DNA of 64,000 nucleotides, taken from an uncultured Muribaculaceae bacterium (lineage in GTDB: Bacteria > Bacteroidota > Bacteroidia > Bacteroidales > Muribaculaceae). A program made the position numbers and the translations under genes. The stretch lies in assembly GCA_947174635.1 (NCBI GenBank), contig CAMWJS010000002.1, positions 62,001 to 126,000 on the forward strand, read 5' to 3'. The notes under the pieces were generated by a model. It did not search any database and was not told the DNA's origin. It saw only the letters and a list, made by a program, of their open reading frames with translations. The stretch's first letter is position 1; the number at the start of each line of letters is the position of its first letter. Below, in pieces: positions 1 to 8,833 of the stretch.

Positions 1-106
1 GCTATGGCAAGGGCGAGCCTTATTGCGCTATAAATCCTATAAGATTTATAATTTGTATAATTCTTATATCCTGTATATCTGTTTGGCATCGGATCTGTTT
101 TTTGGT

Positions 107-1846
107 CTATAAATCTTCGCGATCGCCGGTGGTCTTGTTTATTCTGGCTTCTTTGCCGGTAGGTTGGCCGGTGTTGTCGTATTCGCGGAAAATATAATGG
201 GTCGGCGATTCGGTGGTTATGTAAAATTTGCCGCTTTCTCTGTCCCATGATTCCACCGGCAACCTGAGACTGTTGTCAGCGTTTTTGTATGTAATGGCAC
301 TGTTGGGCGCATATACTATTGACGAGTGGTCGCTGTTGTGCTGCAGCCTGCGGTCTCCGTCTCGGTCTTTGCGGTAATCGGTCTGTGTTGTTTCGTTGAA
401 CTGTGTGACGGACCGGGTGCTGCAGTTGGAATCGTTGAGGTCGATGCTGACGAAGTTGCTGTTGACACGACAGCCTGCGTTGTCCTTGAGCCAGATCTCG
501 GCGTTGGCCATGGTGCCGTCAGTGGTGTAGTGCACGGCATAGTAGTCACCGAGCTCGTCCTCATACTTCCATTCAGGCAGTTCCTTGCCGTACTTGTCGA
601 GATATTTCTGAAAGTCGACAGGCACTTTGAGATTGCCGTCACTGTCTTTTTCAAGATATACCATCAGGTCGCCAGTTTCGTCGAGAGGCAATCCCAGCGG
701 GGCATCAATTTCGACAGAGCTATATGGCTGTATGTCAAGCTCCACCTCTACGTCGTATGGCGCGCGCCTAACGCGGTAATGGTAATGGTTGTTGCGGCGT
801 AGGTCGAATATCTCCCCCTCCTTAAGGCCTGGTACCGAACCGTAATTTTTGAAGTCGACGTAAAAAGTCTCGCCGTCGTTATAACGCACCGCTATGCGTG
901 CTGGATTTGTGTCGGTGTCCGTGTTGTCGTATTCAGGCACATAGATGATGTAGGAATACTTGTCGGCCCGATTGGCTGCGAACGGTATCTGCTGCTCTAT
1001 CACTTTGGCCGACGCCGGTATCGAGACTACTTTCCCGAAATCAGTCTGCCAGCTTCCGGTCGCATAGTCACCGTGGTCGCGCACGCCGTAAGGCGCCATG
1101 GCGCTACGGTCGGTGTATCGCTCCATGCTCACTGCCGAGATGCGCTGCTTGCGGCCTTCCATTGCGTTTCTGTCGGTGACTTCCACCTTGGCAAACGCGC
1201 GGAGCAGATGCAGTGTGCCCAGGTTGTAGGTCACGCCATCTTCAAGGCGTATGCCTTCGTATCGGCGTATGCCGAACATCGGTATGCGGTTTTCTTCACT
1301 GAGTTCGGTGAAGGGTGTGTAGATGAATTCGGCCGATGTGTCGTGCAGCATCTCGTCAAGGTTTCTGCCGACTGTTCCCGCGGGATATCTGCGCCAGTTA
1401 GCCAGCATAAGCACCTTGACCGAGCGTCCGTTGAGCAGCGGATAGAGGGCGCCGTCGACATATAGGTCAAGCGCGTAGCGGCGGTAATCGTCGGCAACGG
1501 CCGCTATGCGTACCTTCATGTCGACAAATTCGTGGATAATCTCGTCGGTCACCTCGTCGACAAGGTATATTCTCAGGTCAGGGCGGTTGTCCCCGGCTCC
1601 AAGGCTTATGTAGTTCTCAAATGCGTTGCCCGGGGTATAGGAGCCATCGTCAGGCAACGCTCTCGACACACAGCGCATGCTGGCATCGTCGACCTCAATC
1701 TGAAGGCTCAGGCTGAAATTGCCTTCGGTAGCGTGGCTGTCGGGCTCCTCGGCAGTCGAACATGACGCCAAAGACATGCCTATGACCGTCGTCAGGACTG
1801 CCCGGGCTAAGGTTTTGGTATTGCGTATGTATCGGGTTATATGCAT
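107..1846 (-). CDS. Fimbrial tip-like lipoprotein (Mfa3-5/FimC-E type)
   Basis: This is a 579-residue exported lipoprotein, probably an accessory or tip subunit of the fimbria encoded upstream. A basic, hydrophobic N-terminus ends in a lipobox (SLASC, lipid Cys about residue 29). An SRAL site follows at about Arg62, of the kind an arginine-specific protease would cut in this fimbrial family. The mature protein is beta-rich, without membrane segments. A segment near residue 350 (NNHYHYRV) recalls the motif that closes the first domain of Bacteroidales fimbrillins. The long polar C-terminal part matches nothing I know. It is the last of five genes, 29 nt after the anchor gene. The tip role is inferred from operon position and architecture; a minor shaft subunit is the alternative. 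Confidence 0.7.
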   Translation of the reverse strand: MHITRYIRNTKTLARAVLTTVIGMSLASCSTAEEPDSHATEGNFSLSLQIEVDDASMRCVSRALPDDGSYTPGNAFENYISLGAGDNRPDLRIYLVDEVTDEIIHEFVDMKVRIAAVADDYRRYALDLYVDGALYPLLNGRSVKVLMLANWRRYPAGTVGRNLDEMLHDTSAEFIYTPFTELSEENRIPMFGIRRYEGIRLEDGVTYNLGTLHLLRAFAKVEVTDRNAMEGRKQRISAVSMERYTDRSAMAPYGVRDHGDYATGSWQTDFGKVVSIPASAKVIEQQIPFAANRADKYSYIIYVPEYDNTDTDTNPARIAVRYNDGETFYVDFKNYGSVPGLKEGEIFDLRRNNHYHYRVRRAPYDVEVELDIQPYSSVEIDAPLGLPLDETGDLMVYLEKDSDGNLKVPVDFQKYLDKYGKELPEWKYEDELGDYYAVHYTTDGTMANAEIWLKDNAGCRVNSNFVSIDLNDSNCSTRSVTQFNETTQTDYRKDRDGDRRLQHNSDHSSIVYAPNSAITYKNADNSLRLPVESWDRESGKFYITTESPTHYIFREYDNTGQPTGKEARINKTTGDREDL

Positions 1847-1875
1847 TGGTTATGTTGATGATGCCGGGTGATTTA

Positions 1876-2958
1876 TCAGTCGAGATCTATGTTCGACAAT
1901 ACTATATGCCAGCTGTGTATCAATATAGATGCGCTGAGCCATTTGTTGTTGCGGTCAAGGAAGAAGGTGAGCACATACTCGTCCTCGCGGTCGAGAAATT
2001 CCTGATCGGTCATAGGGTGGCGGTAGGCCTCCTCATAATATGTTTTAGACAGCAGGGCATAGTCTATTACCGGCACGCGGGCCACAACCTCACCTTCGTC
2101 ATTGGTTATGGTGAGTTTCATCTTGCGTTTGTGATCGGCCATCATGCGGCTGACTGTGAAGTCGGCTATGGCGCCTTTGACGCTGATGATTGCGCGGCTA
2201 CGGGCATCGTCGATATCGTCCTTGCCTACACCTGCTGTGCCTGATGTCGTGGCCCAGGGACGGTAGGTTATGCTGTTGTCGGCAATGATTGAATTGTCGT
2301 GGGAGAGATATCCGTTGTCATCTTCAAGGGTGAAGGTGAAGTCGTCGGCATCGAGGTCTTCGCCCGAGAGGTGCTGGAGTATGATGCGTATGTGGTTGGT
2401 GTCCTTGGTCAGAGGCATGGTGTAAGTGTAGTCTCCGCCGTCGTCATTGGCAGGAAGGCTGACATTTATGCGGCCGTGGAACATGAAGTCGAGCCTGCGC
2501 CGGCTCGAGTGGTTGCCGTCAGCGTCGATGTCACGCCTCATGCGGTTGGTGAGCTCATCGATTGTGGTGCGGCCAATAGTTGTATGCGGTATTTCAAACG
2601 ACTCTTCAGACGACTGTGGATTGTAGAGACCGCACCATGCGACAAGCTCATAGTCGCCTGCCGGAAGGTCAAGCACCATGTTGTAGCCGTCTGTGGCGAG
2701 AGCTTCGCCGCTGTCGCTTTTCTCCCACACAAGTATCCCGTCAAGGTCGAATGCATATACGTTTACCGAATTGACTTCGCTTGCAAATGCGTCGGCCCAT
2801 TTCAGGTTCATGTCATACCTGAATTTGAGCCTGTAGGTCACCGAGCAGTCTCCCTCGTCGTCATATATGGCATTGTCGCATGATGACAGGGCCATGAGTG
2901 AGTTAATCATTATGGCTGCTGCGAGTCCGTGGATCCTGATATATTGTAAAAGCTTCAT
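1876..2958 (-). CDS. FimB/Mfa2 family fimbrial anchor lipoprotein
   Basis: The protein has 360 residues and a lipobox (ALSSC, Cys about 27). It has the look of the Mfa2/FimB family, which caps the base of Bacteroidales type V fimbriae in the outer membrane and limits their length. Family-like features include the early run YRLKFRYDMN, a two-domain beta-rich body with YELVAWCG, and a C-terminal strand (HSWHIVLSNIDLD) that resembles the end of the shaft subunit. It follows the Mfa1-like gene after a 301-nt gap holding an intrinsic terminator and no visible promoter. It therefore probably depends on read-through, which would keep the anchor scarce relative to the shaft. Confidence 0.85.
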   Translation of the reverse strand: MKLLQYIRIHGLAAAIMINSLMALSSCDNAIYDDEGDCSVTYRLKFRYDMNLKWADAFASEVNSVNVYAFDLDGILVWEKSDSGEALATDGYNMVLDLPAGDYELVAWCGLYNPQSSEESFEIPHTTIGRTTIDELTNRMRRDIDADGNHSSRRRLDFMFHGRINVSLPANDDGGDYTYTMPLTKDTNHIRIILQHLSGEDLDADDFTFTLEDDNGYLSHDNSIIADNSITYRPWATTSGTAGVGKDDIDDARSRAIISVKGAIADFTVSRMMADHKRKMKLTITNDEGEVVARVPVIDYALLSKTYYEEAYRHPMTDQEFLDREDEYVLTFFLDRNNKWLSASILIHSWHIVLSNIDLD

Positions 2959-3121
2959 ATAGGCCGTCTGTTCTTGTATTTGGCGTTGGTGGAATATATA
3001 TTTTGGTGACCGTAGGGTCAGATTGTTGTCATAGTTATAGTGAAGTGGTGCCCTTTCGGGGCTGCGGAGGAGCCTTCCGGACTGTGAAATGACAGTTCGG
3101 ATGTGGTTGATATCGAAAGTG

Positions 3122-3175
3122 AAAAAAATAGACGGGCGGCAGTCTCGGCTCGTGGCGGAGATACTTCCGCCCGTC
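3122..3175 (-). terminator. Intrinsic terminator/attenuator between shaft and anchor genes
   Basis: Read on the minus strand, a 9-bp perfect GC stem (GACGGGCGG with CCGCCCGTC) with further partial pairing is followed directly by TATTTTTTTC. It lies about 85 nt after the Mfa1-like stop and about 165 nt before the anchor start. The rest of the 2959-3259 gap shows a second small hairpin (3077-3100) but no TAnnTTTG element on the minus strand. Confidence 0.75.
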
Positions 3176-3259
3176 GTTGGTACTATGTTAGATTGGTGTT
3201 CGGATAGGATTAAATCAGGAGGTTCAGGTTAGTTTTGGATTATATCTGTATTATTATGG

Positions 3260-4915
3260 TTATTTCCAGTCAAGGTCGATGTCCTGATAGACATAACGCC
3301 ATGAAAGGATATTGATGCGTGCGGCGATATAGGTGCCGTCGTTTTCGGGCTTCTCGGGATAGATTGTCTGGTCGGGGTCATAGACCGGAGTGCCGAGACC
3401 GTTGAGGGTGTTGATTACGGCGTCATAGAGGTGGTTGCGCACCACGCCGATGTTGCCTGTCTCGCCGGTGCCTATATGCTGTATGTCGAAGTAATAGTAG
3501 GTGTATCCTTCCTCCCACACCTGGGCTGCGCCAAGGTCTTTGAGCACTTTGTCGGCGTCAGTGGCTGGAGTGTCCTTCTCCGATCCCATCTGCCAAGTGG
3601 CTGCCTTTGCCGTTTCGGTGAGCTGCAGATACACGCGGTAACGTCCGGGGGTTTCTTTATCCGCCACACCGAGGGCCTCGGCGGTCACGAGTTCGACATC
3701 ATCGGTTGTGATGGCATTGTATGTAGTCTCGGTTTCGCCGGCAGTCACCTTATAGAGGTTTGAGCTTGCCAGCATGGCTTTCTTCAGATCGGCTACGGAA
3801 TATTTTACTGAAGCCCATTCGCCGAATTCCATCGGCTCTCCCTGCTCGTTGACGAGTTGGGCGGCGATGATGGCTTTTGTAGGATTGACGGGGTTGGCGC
3901 CGGTGTTGAAGTCGCTTGCGGCGTTTTCCTGTATGTATGTCCAGTTGTTGGCGTCGGCGGTTACTTCGAAGGGAAGCATGTTGGCGGCTCCGGCCTCTTT
4001 GTCAAACTTGAAGTAGCCGTAATTGAGTGATGCGGGGTTTACAGCCCAGAACGAACGGAAATAGGGTGAGTAGTTCCAGTCGTTGGTTCCGAAGAGGTTG
4101 TTGGCCCAAGCCGGGTTGATGCTCTTCATCAGGTAAGACTTGTCGGCGGTGGCGGTAACGTTCCATCCGAGGAATTTCACATAGATTTTTTCCCCGTCGA
4201 AGGTGTATTCGTTGCCTGACTTGTCTTTGCCTGTTGAAATGAGGCCGTTACTCTGTATAAGCTCGTCGGATATCGACAGGCGCACTTTGGCTACGACACG
4301 CTCCACGTATATGTCGACGGGGTTCTTGATGGCGTCGGCGGCGCTTGAGCTCAGATGGCCGGCCACGCTTACAGCCTCCATCTTGCTTCCTCCGCGCGAA
4401 TAGACCGAATTGCTCATCACGAACGCGTCGGCGGCGCTGTGGTCGGCCACAATATCATTGAGACCGTCGATGGTGCTTACTGTCTGGTTGAGAAGTGTTG
4501 ACGAGGGATTGACTACGGCGATTACGGATGCGGGCACTTTGTCTCCCTCTTTGGTGTTGATTATCAGAGTTGCGGTGAGTGTTTTCTCGACATTGGGGGC
4601 ATCTCCGGCCTCATCTCCGGCGGGTGTCCAGTCGAGGTAGCTTGCTGTGCCGTTCTTGACAAAAGCGGAGTTGCCGTCGGCATCGAAGAAATAAAAACGT
4701 ACGGTGTTCACTTTGTTCTCGTTGCCTATGCCGTCTTCATAGTTCCCCGCATCGCCGGTGGCGCGACCAATGGGCATAGAGGGAGTGTTTACCAGGTTAA
4801 CTGACAGAAAACTGCTCATGCCCTCCTGCGTGCCGTTGTCTACGGTTGGCTCGTCGCTTGAGCAGCTTGCAAGGACGGCAACCATCATCGGCGCGATAAA
4901 TAATGCTTTTTTCAT
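3260..4915 (-). CDS. Mfa1-like major fimbrillin (shaft subunit)
   Basis: A 551-residue lipoprotein precursor of the main fimbrial subunit. The lipobox is LASC with Cys18. IGRATG follows at Arg51, matching the position where Porphyromonas Mfa1 is cut by an arginine gingipain to start polymerisation (known for the family, inferred here). The C-terminus is typical of the Mfa1 class: a conserved VVRNHLYD strand, a GLGTPVYDPD segment, then ILSWRYVYQDIDLDW, the strand expected to fill the groove of the next subunit. It sits third in the operon, 80 nt after the DUF3868 gene. Length and both ends agree with the family, so I regard this as the shaft protein. Confidence 0.88.
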   Translation of the reverse strand: MKKALFIAPMMVAVLASCSSDEPTVDNGTQEGMSSFLSVNLVNTPSMPIGRATGDAGNYEDGIGNENKVNTVRFYFFDADGNSAFVKNGTASYLDWTPAGDEAGDAPNVEKTLTATLIINTKEGDKVPASVIAVVNPSSTLLNQTVSTIDGLNDIVADHSAADAFVMSNSVYSRGGSKMEAVSVAGHLSSSAADAIKNPVDIYVERVVAKVRLSISDELIQSNGLISTGKDKSGNEYTFDGEKIYVKFLGWNVTATADKSYLMKSINPAWANNLFGTNDWNYSPYFRSFWAVNPASLNYGYFKFDKEAGAANMLPFEVTADANNWTYIQENAASDFNTGANPVNPTKAIIAAQLVNEQGEPMEFGEWASVKYSVADLKKAMLASSNLYKVTAGETETTYNAITTDDVELVTAEALGVADKETPGRYRVYLQLTETAKAATWQMGSEKDTPATDADKVLKDLGAAQVWEEGYTYYYFDIQHIGTGETGNIGVVRNHLYDAVINTLNGLGTPVYDPDQTIYPEKPENDGTYIAARINILSWRYVYQDIDLDWK

Positions 4916-4995
4916 TAGATGTTCGATTGTTAAATTGTAAGTAATAAGTTGATTTGTTATTGTTCTTGGTTTGTGTGTCCCGTGGCGGGTGCCGC

Positions 4996-6414
4996 TCAGT
5001 GGCGGGTGCGTTCATTGAGCTCGTCGAGAGTCGCGGCAGCCTGTGCCAGTCCGGCGTCTTTTGCCAATGTCAGATATTTGTGAGCAGTCGCATAATCTTT
5101 GCGGCGTATGGCGATAGCAGCCCGCGCATAGAGAACTTCCGCCGAGGTGCCGGCGTTGTCGAGATAGCGTTCGGCTGTAGTGAAGTCATCGCGGCGTATG
5201 GCTGCATTGGCGGCGTTGAGGTTGGCTACGGGGTCGTCAGGAAACATTTTGACGGCGGTCTCGAATACCTCGGTGAACTCGTCTGTGCCCGGTTCAAGCG
5301 CTCCAGCTGCCACATAAAATTCGTTTTGGTCGAGCTTCTGCGGCGTTTTCTTCATTATCCGGAGTATCTCCACTGGGTCGGAATAAGAGCGTATGACGTA
5401 GCTGACACGATAGTCGGTGTGGCGCAATGCCGGATAGAACTGCTGGAGCATGAATTTGTAGTCGTCGGGATAGAGGCGTTTGATTTTAGCCTCTTTCGCA
5501 TCTGGCTCCATATCGCTGTCAATCAGTGCGATTATGCCGTCGCGGTTGTCAAGGTTGGAGTTGGCGACGAATTTTCGCAGCCCCTTCCAGTCCTCCGGTT
5601 CATAATCGGTGAGCATCTCGACATTATCGAAACGGTATAGCTTGCGGAGATAGTCCGTAAGTGCCTCGGTTCGCCCGATGGCCAGCTCGGTGTTATGGGC
5701 GTATGGGCTTTCGGGAGAGGCATATCCTTTGAGCCATATCGAGTCGATGGTGGCGTCGCGGTCGTTGCGTATGGTGTCGATGGTATGGTTTATGCGTGCC
5801 AGCTCTATGGCGTTGCGGCGGTAGTCTGGATAGATGACGGTCTGGTCGACGGGGAAATCGATGTAGGCGCTTCCCGATAGCGAACGGCGTTTCTCAAGTT
5901 TGCCTTCCGGTTTTAGATAAACCAGTTCGGGGAAGAATAACTCGTTGTAGCGCCCGATGTGTCCGTATCTGTTTAGCGACTGCTTGCGGCAGCACCCTTC
6001 GTCGGTGCGTTGCAGGGTGAGGGTGGCTCCATCCATCCAGTCGCGGTAATCGACAAGTTCGTGGTAATTTATGGAAGCAGGTTTGTCCTTGGCCATGAAT
6101 GTCATCGCGGCAGCTCCCGACATAATCTCGCCGGGATAGTTGCGCTGATAGTAATAATAGCGGCGGCGTCCGTATACTGCCACAGCCGGCAGTGACACGG
6201 AGTCATTTCCGTTGACAAGACGCGGGGTAAGGAGCACGCGCTGGTTTGACGCCACTTTGAGGCTGTCAAGTCCGATCTCGAAATCAAGCTGCAGATAGCG
6301 TCCGTGACGCTCCATGTCATAGCTTCCCACAGTCACGTTGTCGACTATCTCCCGTGCCTGCATGGCGAATATCGGGGCTGCGGCAGCCAATATAGTGATA
6401 ATTAACTTTTTCAT
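4996..6414 (-). CDS. DUF3868/OmpA-like/TPR periplasmic protein of fimbrial operon
   Basis: This 472-residue secreted protein has a signal peptide ending near AMQA (about residue 20). The first third looks like DUF3868, a family found next to Bacteroidales fimbrillin genes. The centre carries an OmpA-type peptidoglycan-binding signature: a proline/tyrosine entry, then GYASPESPYAHN and a nearby R-x-EAL stretch. The last 100 residues are alanine-rich helical pairs resembling TPR repeats (AERYLDNAG, ATAHKYLTLAKDAG). It probably sits between outer membrane and peptidoglycan, anchoring or assembling the fimbrial machine with the DUF3575 protein encoded 35 nt upstream. The exact function is unknown for the family. 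Confidence 0.78.
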   Translation of the reverse strand: MKKLIITILAAAAPIFAMQAREIVDNVTVGSYDMERHGRYLQLDFEIGLDSLKVASNQRVLLTPRLVNGNDSVSLPAVAVYGRRRYYYYQRNYPGEIMSGAAAMTFMAKDKPASINYHELVDYRDWMDGATLTLQRTDEGCCRKQSLNRYGHIGRYNELFFPELVYLKPEGKLEKRRSLSGSAYIDFPVDQTVIYPDYRRNAIELARINHTIDTIRNDRDATIDSIWLKGYASPESPYAHNTELAIGRTEALTDYLRKLYRFDNVEMLTDYEPEDWKGLRKFVANSNLDNRDGIIALIDSDMEPDAKEAKIKRLYPDDYKFMLQQFYPALRHTDYRVSYVIRSYSDPVEILRIMKKTPQKLDQNEFYVAAGALEPGTDEFTEVFETAVKMFPDDPVANLNAANAAIRRDDFTTAERYLDNAGTSAEVLYARAAIAIRRKDYATAHKYLTLAKDAGLAQAAATLDELNERTRH

Positions 6415-6449
6415 AAATCAGCTTTGATTAAGTAATTCTTACGATTTAC

Positions 6450-7046
6450 TTAGAATATATAGACGATATTGACAGTCGCCTTGGTCAGTCCAACATAGTT
6501 GTGCGGTTGGTTGGCGGCTATCTTCTTGCCGCATCCGGCGCATCTGAAGCGGTCGTAGCGTGTATAGGAGTATCCCACTCCAATCTCGCCCTCGATGTTC
6601 CAGTGCCGGTTGATAATCCAGGCGTAGCCGTAGCTTATGCCTCCGCCGACAAACCAGCCCTGATAGCGGGAGTCTTTAAGCTTGCGGAAATCAGTGCCGA
6701 GCAGATTGATTTTGCCGTCGATACCGCCTATGTTGTATTGGCCTCCATGTGCGTGCATGCCTACGAAATGTCCTGCGAAACGGTCACAGAACCAGTATCT
6801 TGAACCAGGCTGTATGTACCAGTGCTTCCAACGGCGGTCATGGCTTAGGGTCCAGGCATTGAAACTTGCCGGCACATCAATAGTCCATTGGGGTGCTACC
6901 CCGACCTCCACACCGGCATTGACATTCAAAGCCACATCGTCAAGCAGGTTGGTTTTGATAGCTGCGGTTTGGGCGCTGATGCCTGATGCAAGTGCCGACA
7001 AAAATATCGGCAGGCATAGTTTCAGTTTGTATTTTTGTGCTAACAT
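6450..7046 (-). CDS. DUF3575 outer-membrane beta-barrel protein
   Basis: A 198-residue protein with a signal peptide (cut near SAQT). Its mature part begins KTNLLDDVALNVNAG and has the aromatic block RWKHWYIQPGSRYWF that marks DUF3575, a small outer-membrane barrel family found at the head of Bacteroidales fimbrial operons. Alternating strands and a C-terminal aromatic residue (VYIF) support a barrel. A CxGC pair (CAGCGKK) lies near the C-terminus in a probable loop. It is the first gene of the operon, about 100 nt downstream of a good -7 element. A role in fimbrial assembly is inferred from this linkage. Confidence 0.82.
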   Translation of the reverse strand: MLAQKYKLKLCLPIFLSALASGISAQTAAIKTNLLDDVALNVNAGVEVGVAPQWTIDVPASFNAWTLSHDRRWKHWYIQPGSRYWFCDRFAGHFVGMHAHGGQYNIGGIDGKINLLGTDFRKLKDSRYQGWFVGGGISYGYAWIINRHWNIEGEIGVGYSYTRYDRFRCAGCGKKIAANQPHNYVGLTKATVNIVYIF

Positions 7047-7154
7047 ATCCTATAGTATGGTTTTCAAGCGTAGATAGTTAGTTGACGATTGAGATTGCCA
7101 GAATCGTACCTAGATTGGAATTAAAATCGTGTCATGATTTTCTCATTGCGGCCG

Positions 7155-7162
7155 CAAAGATA
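7155..7162 (-). promoter_or_regulatory. Predicted -7 element of fimbrial operon promoter
   Basis: The minus strand reads TATCTTTG, a perfect match to the Bacteroidota -7 consensus TAnnTTTG. The upstream DNA is AT-rich, but no TTTG lies at 19-21 nt, so the -33 part is weak. The implied leader before the DUF3575 gene is about 100 nt. Confidence 0.5.
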
Positions 7163-7508
7163 TATATTCTCGACAAAATAAAATAGAAAAAAAATTGTCA
7201 AAAAAATAGACTGAATTTTGCGGGGGCGTAAATGCCTAAAAATTAGTAACATGCAAAGGTGCTTTCCCGGCGCACGATGTCACAATGTTGTTACAGTTTA
7301 AGTGTTGCGCAACCAGTGATGACGCAAAAAAGCAAATTTATCATACAAAGCAGCAATACCAGGAAATTGTTATTCCCGTATATTAACGCCCGGAATATGC
7401 AACCAAACGGCCGGACTGAGGGTGGTGCATCGCTAAATATCCGGTCCTGCACTGATATAATATCTGGAAGTTCTGCAGCACCTCCGCCATACACAAATGG
7501 CAACTGCT
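7163..7508. other. Gene-free interval upstream of the fimbrial operon
   Basis: I see no credible gene in this stretch. The two short ORFs crossing it (one per strand) lack family character, and neither has a good promoter. The part next to the fimbrial promoter is A/T-rich with homopolymer runs, as expected of upstream promoter DNA. I recognised no invertible-promoter repeats. Confidence 0.5.
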
Positions 7509-8792
7509 TTAAAAAAATCTGCAAATACTTATTGACAGCGGGTGCAGCCGCAGGCAGTTGAGCAACTGCCCTCCCATCAGTATGAGCACGGCAGAAGTCG
7601 GCAGCATCAGTCGCCCGAAGTCATTTTGTGCGTAAAGAAACAACGACAGCAGGCTCCCTCCGCCAATCATAAGAGTCAGGAAATTGAGGAGCGAGAACTT
7701 TCGCAACTTTATCCAGACGATGATGAAAAATATCGTGTAAAGCGTCACCACCAGATAGTTGCACAGGTTCTTGATTGCCGGCCCTCCTATGAGGCTGTCA
7801 GCGATGCGGCGCCCGATATATCCGTACCACAAGCCGGGATACTCCTTTTTCATAGCCATGGCATAGTCGTTCATCTCCGGATAGCTCATGATATGGTTCT
7901 CCTCAATCTCGGTTATTTCGGCCCATAGCTTGAGCAGATATTCGAGCGACAGCCTGTCGCCCTCCTTCTGATGGCGGCGCATCACCTCTATGGCCTCGGG
8001 ATTGTCGGGGAGCAGTTCGGGGAATATATCATTATATTGCCGCGCCATGTAGTAATTGTTGTAGACCGACACCACTGAAATTGTAGGCATTCCCGACAGC
8101 CGCTCCATTTCGTCCACATACACCTTGTAGACGATACCGGAAGGAATCAGTGTCAGCAGCAGGAGCAGCACGCTCCGGCGGTAATGCCGGATAAACACAC
8201 CGGCCACTGCGAGGCCGACTATTGCCATGGCAAGGATAAGCAGCGACGGGCGCAGCATGATTTCAGTCACCGTAAGCAGCGCGATGCCGATGCCGTAGCT
8301 CCAGCGGGCGCGTTGGAGAAAACGCCAGACGCAGTACACCCACAGTGAAGTCAGGCTGAACGCCAGAGCCTCCGTGCCGAGCACATTGAGCATGTTTATT
8401 ATGGGATAGAAGATGAAATAGAGCAATACCGTAAACCATGCCGCGCGGCGGTTAGATATGACTCCGAATATCATCTTGCTGAATGTCAGGCCGCAGCCAT
8501 AAAACACTATGATCTGCACCAACGTGGGGAAAACGCCCCAGTAGTCGGCTCCGAAAAGCTGTCGGCCGATGCCTATGAGCACCGGATAGACCGGAGTGCG
8601 GAATAGGTCGATTTCTCCATGGCTGTAACATTCGTTCCAGGCACTTACGTAAGAGGCGGTGTCGGCGTTATACACCACAGTCCCTTTGAGATATATGACG
8701 GCGGCCAGCATCAGCAGGCTGAGGGCAATTATCACGCACATCGGATTGAAACCATGTAGAAAATCGGCGGTGTGTATATTTTTTCGGTCCAT
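7509..8792 (-). CDS. Multi-pass GT-C-like membrane protein
   Basis: A 427-residue integral membrane protein with roughly 9-11 hydrophobic segments. After the first membrane helix comes a loop with YNADTASYVSA and then FRTPVYPVL. An acidic residue in the first periplasmic loop followed by an R-x-P-x-YP pattern is typical of GT-C glycosyltransferases that use polyprenyl-phosphate sugars. A soluble region of about 90 residues with several histidines and acidic residues lies near positions 230-330. The ORF starts 41 nt after the antiporter stop, so it may be the last gene of the coaX run. Family membership is tentative: it could be an O-antigen-type or uncharacterised membrane protein. Confidence 0.5.
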   Translation of the reverse strand: MDRKNIHTADFLHGFNPMCVIIALSLLMLAAVIYLKGTVVYNADTASYVSAWNECYSHGEIDLFRTPVYPVLIGIGRQLFGADYWGVFPTLVQIIVFYGCGLTFSKMIFGVISNRRAAWFTVLLYFIFYPIINMLNVLGTEALAFSLTSLWVYCVWRFLQRARWSYGIGIALLTVTEIMLRPSLLILAMAIVGLAVAGVFIRHYRRSVLLLLLTLIPSGIVYKVYVDEMERLSGMPTISVVSVYNNYYMARQYNDIFPELLPDNPEAIEVMRRHQKEGDRLSLEYLLKLWAEITEIEENHIMSYPEMNDYAMAMKKEYPGLWYGYIGRRIADSLIGGPAIKNLCNYLVVTLYTIFFIIVWIKLRKFSLLNFLTLMIGGGSLLSLFLYAQNDFGRLMLPTSAVLILMGGQLLNCLRLHPLSISICRFF

Positions 8793-8833
8793 TATGTTGT
8801 TGTTGAGGTATTACGGAGTTTTATGGGGTTCGG

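Noticed and set aside
7047-7260. Invertible promoter controlling fimbrial phase variation
   Set aside because: No inverted repeat pair flanks the predicted promoter, and no invertase gene is in the window.
7291-7524. 77-residue minus-strand ORF upstream of the fimbrial promoter
   Set aside because: It overlaps the end of the membrane protein gene, has no promoter or family character, and its hydrophobic stretch is A/T-derived.
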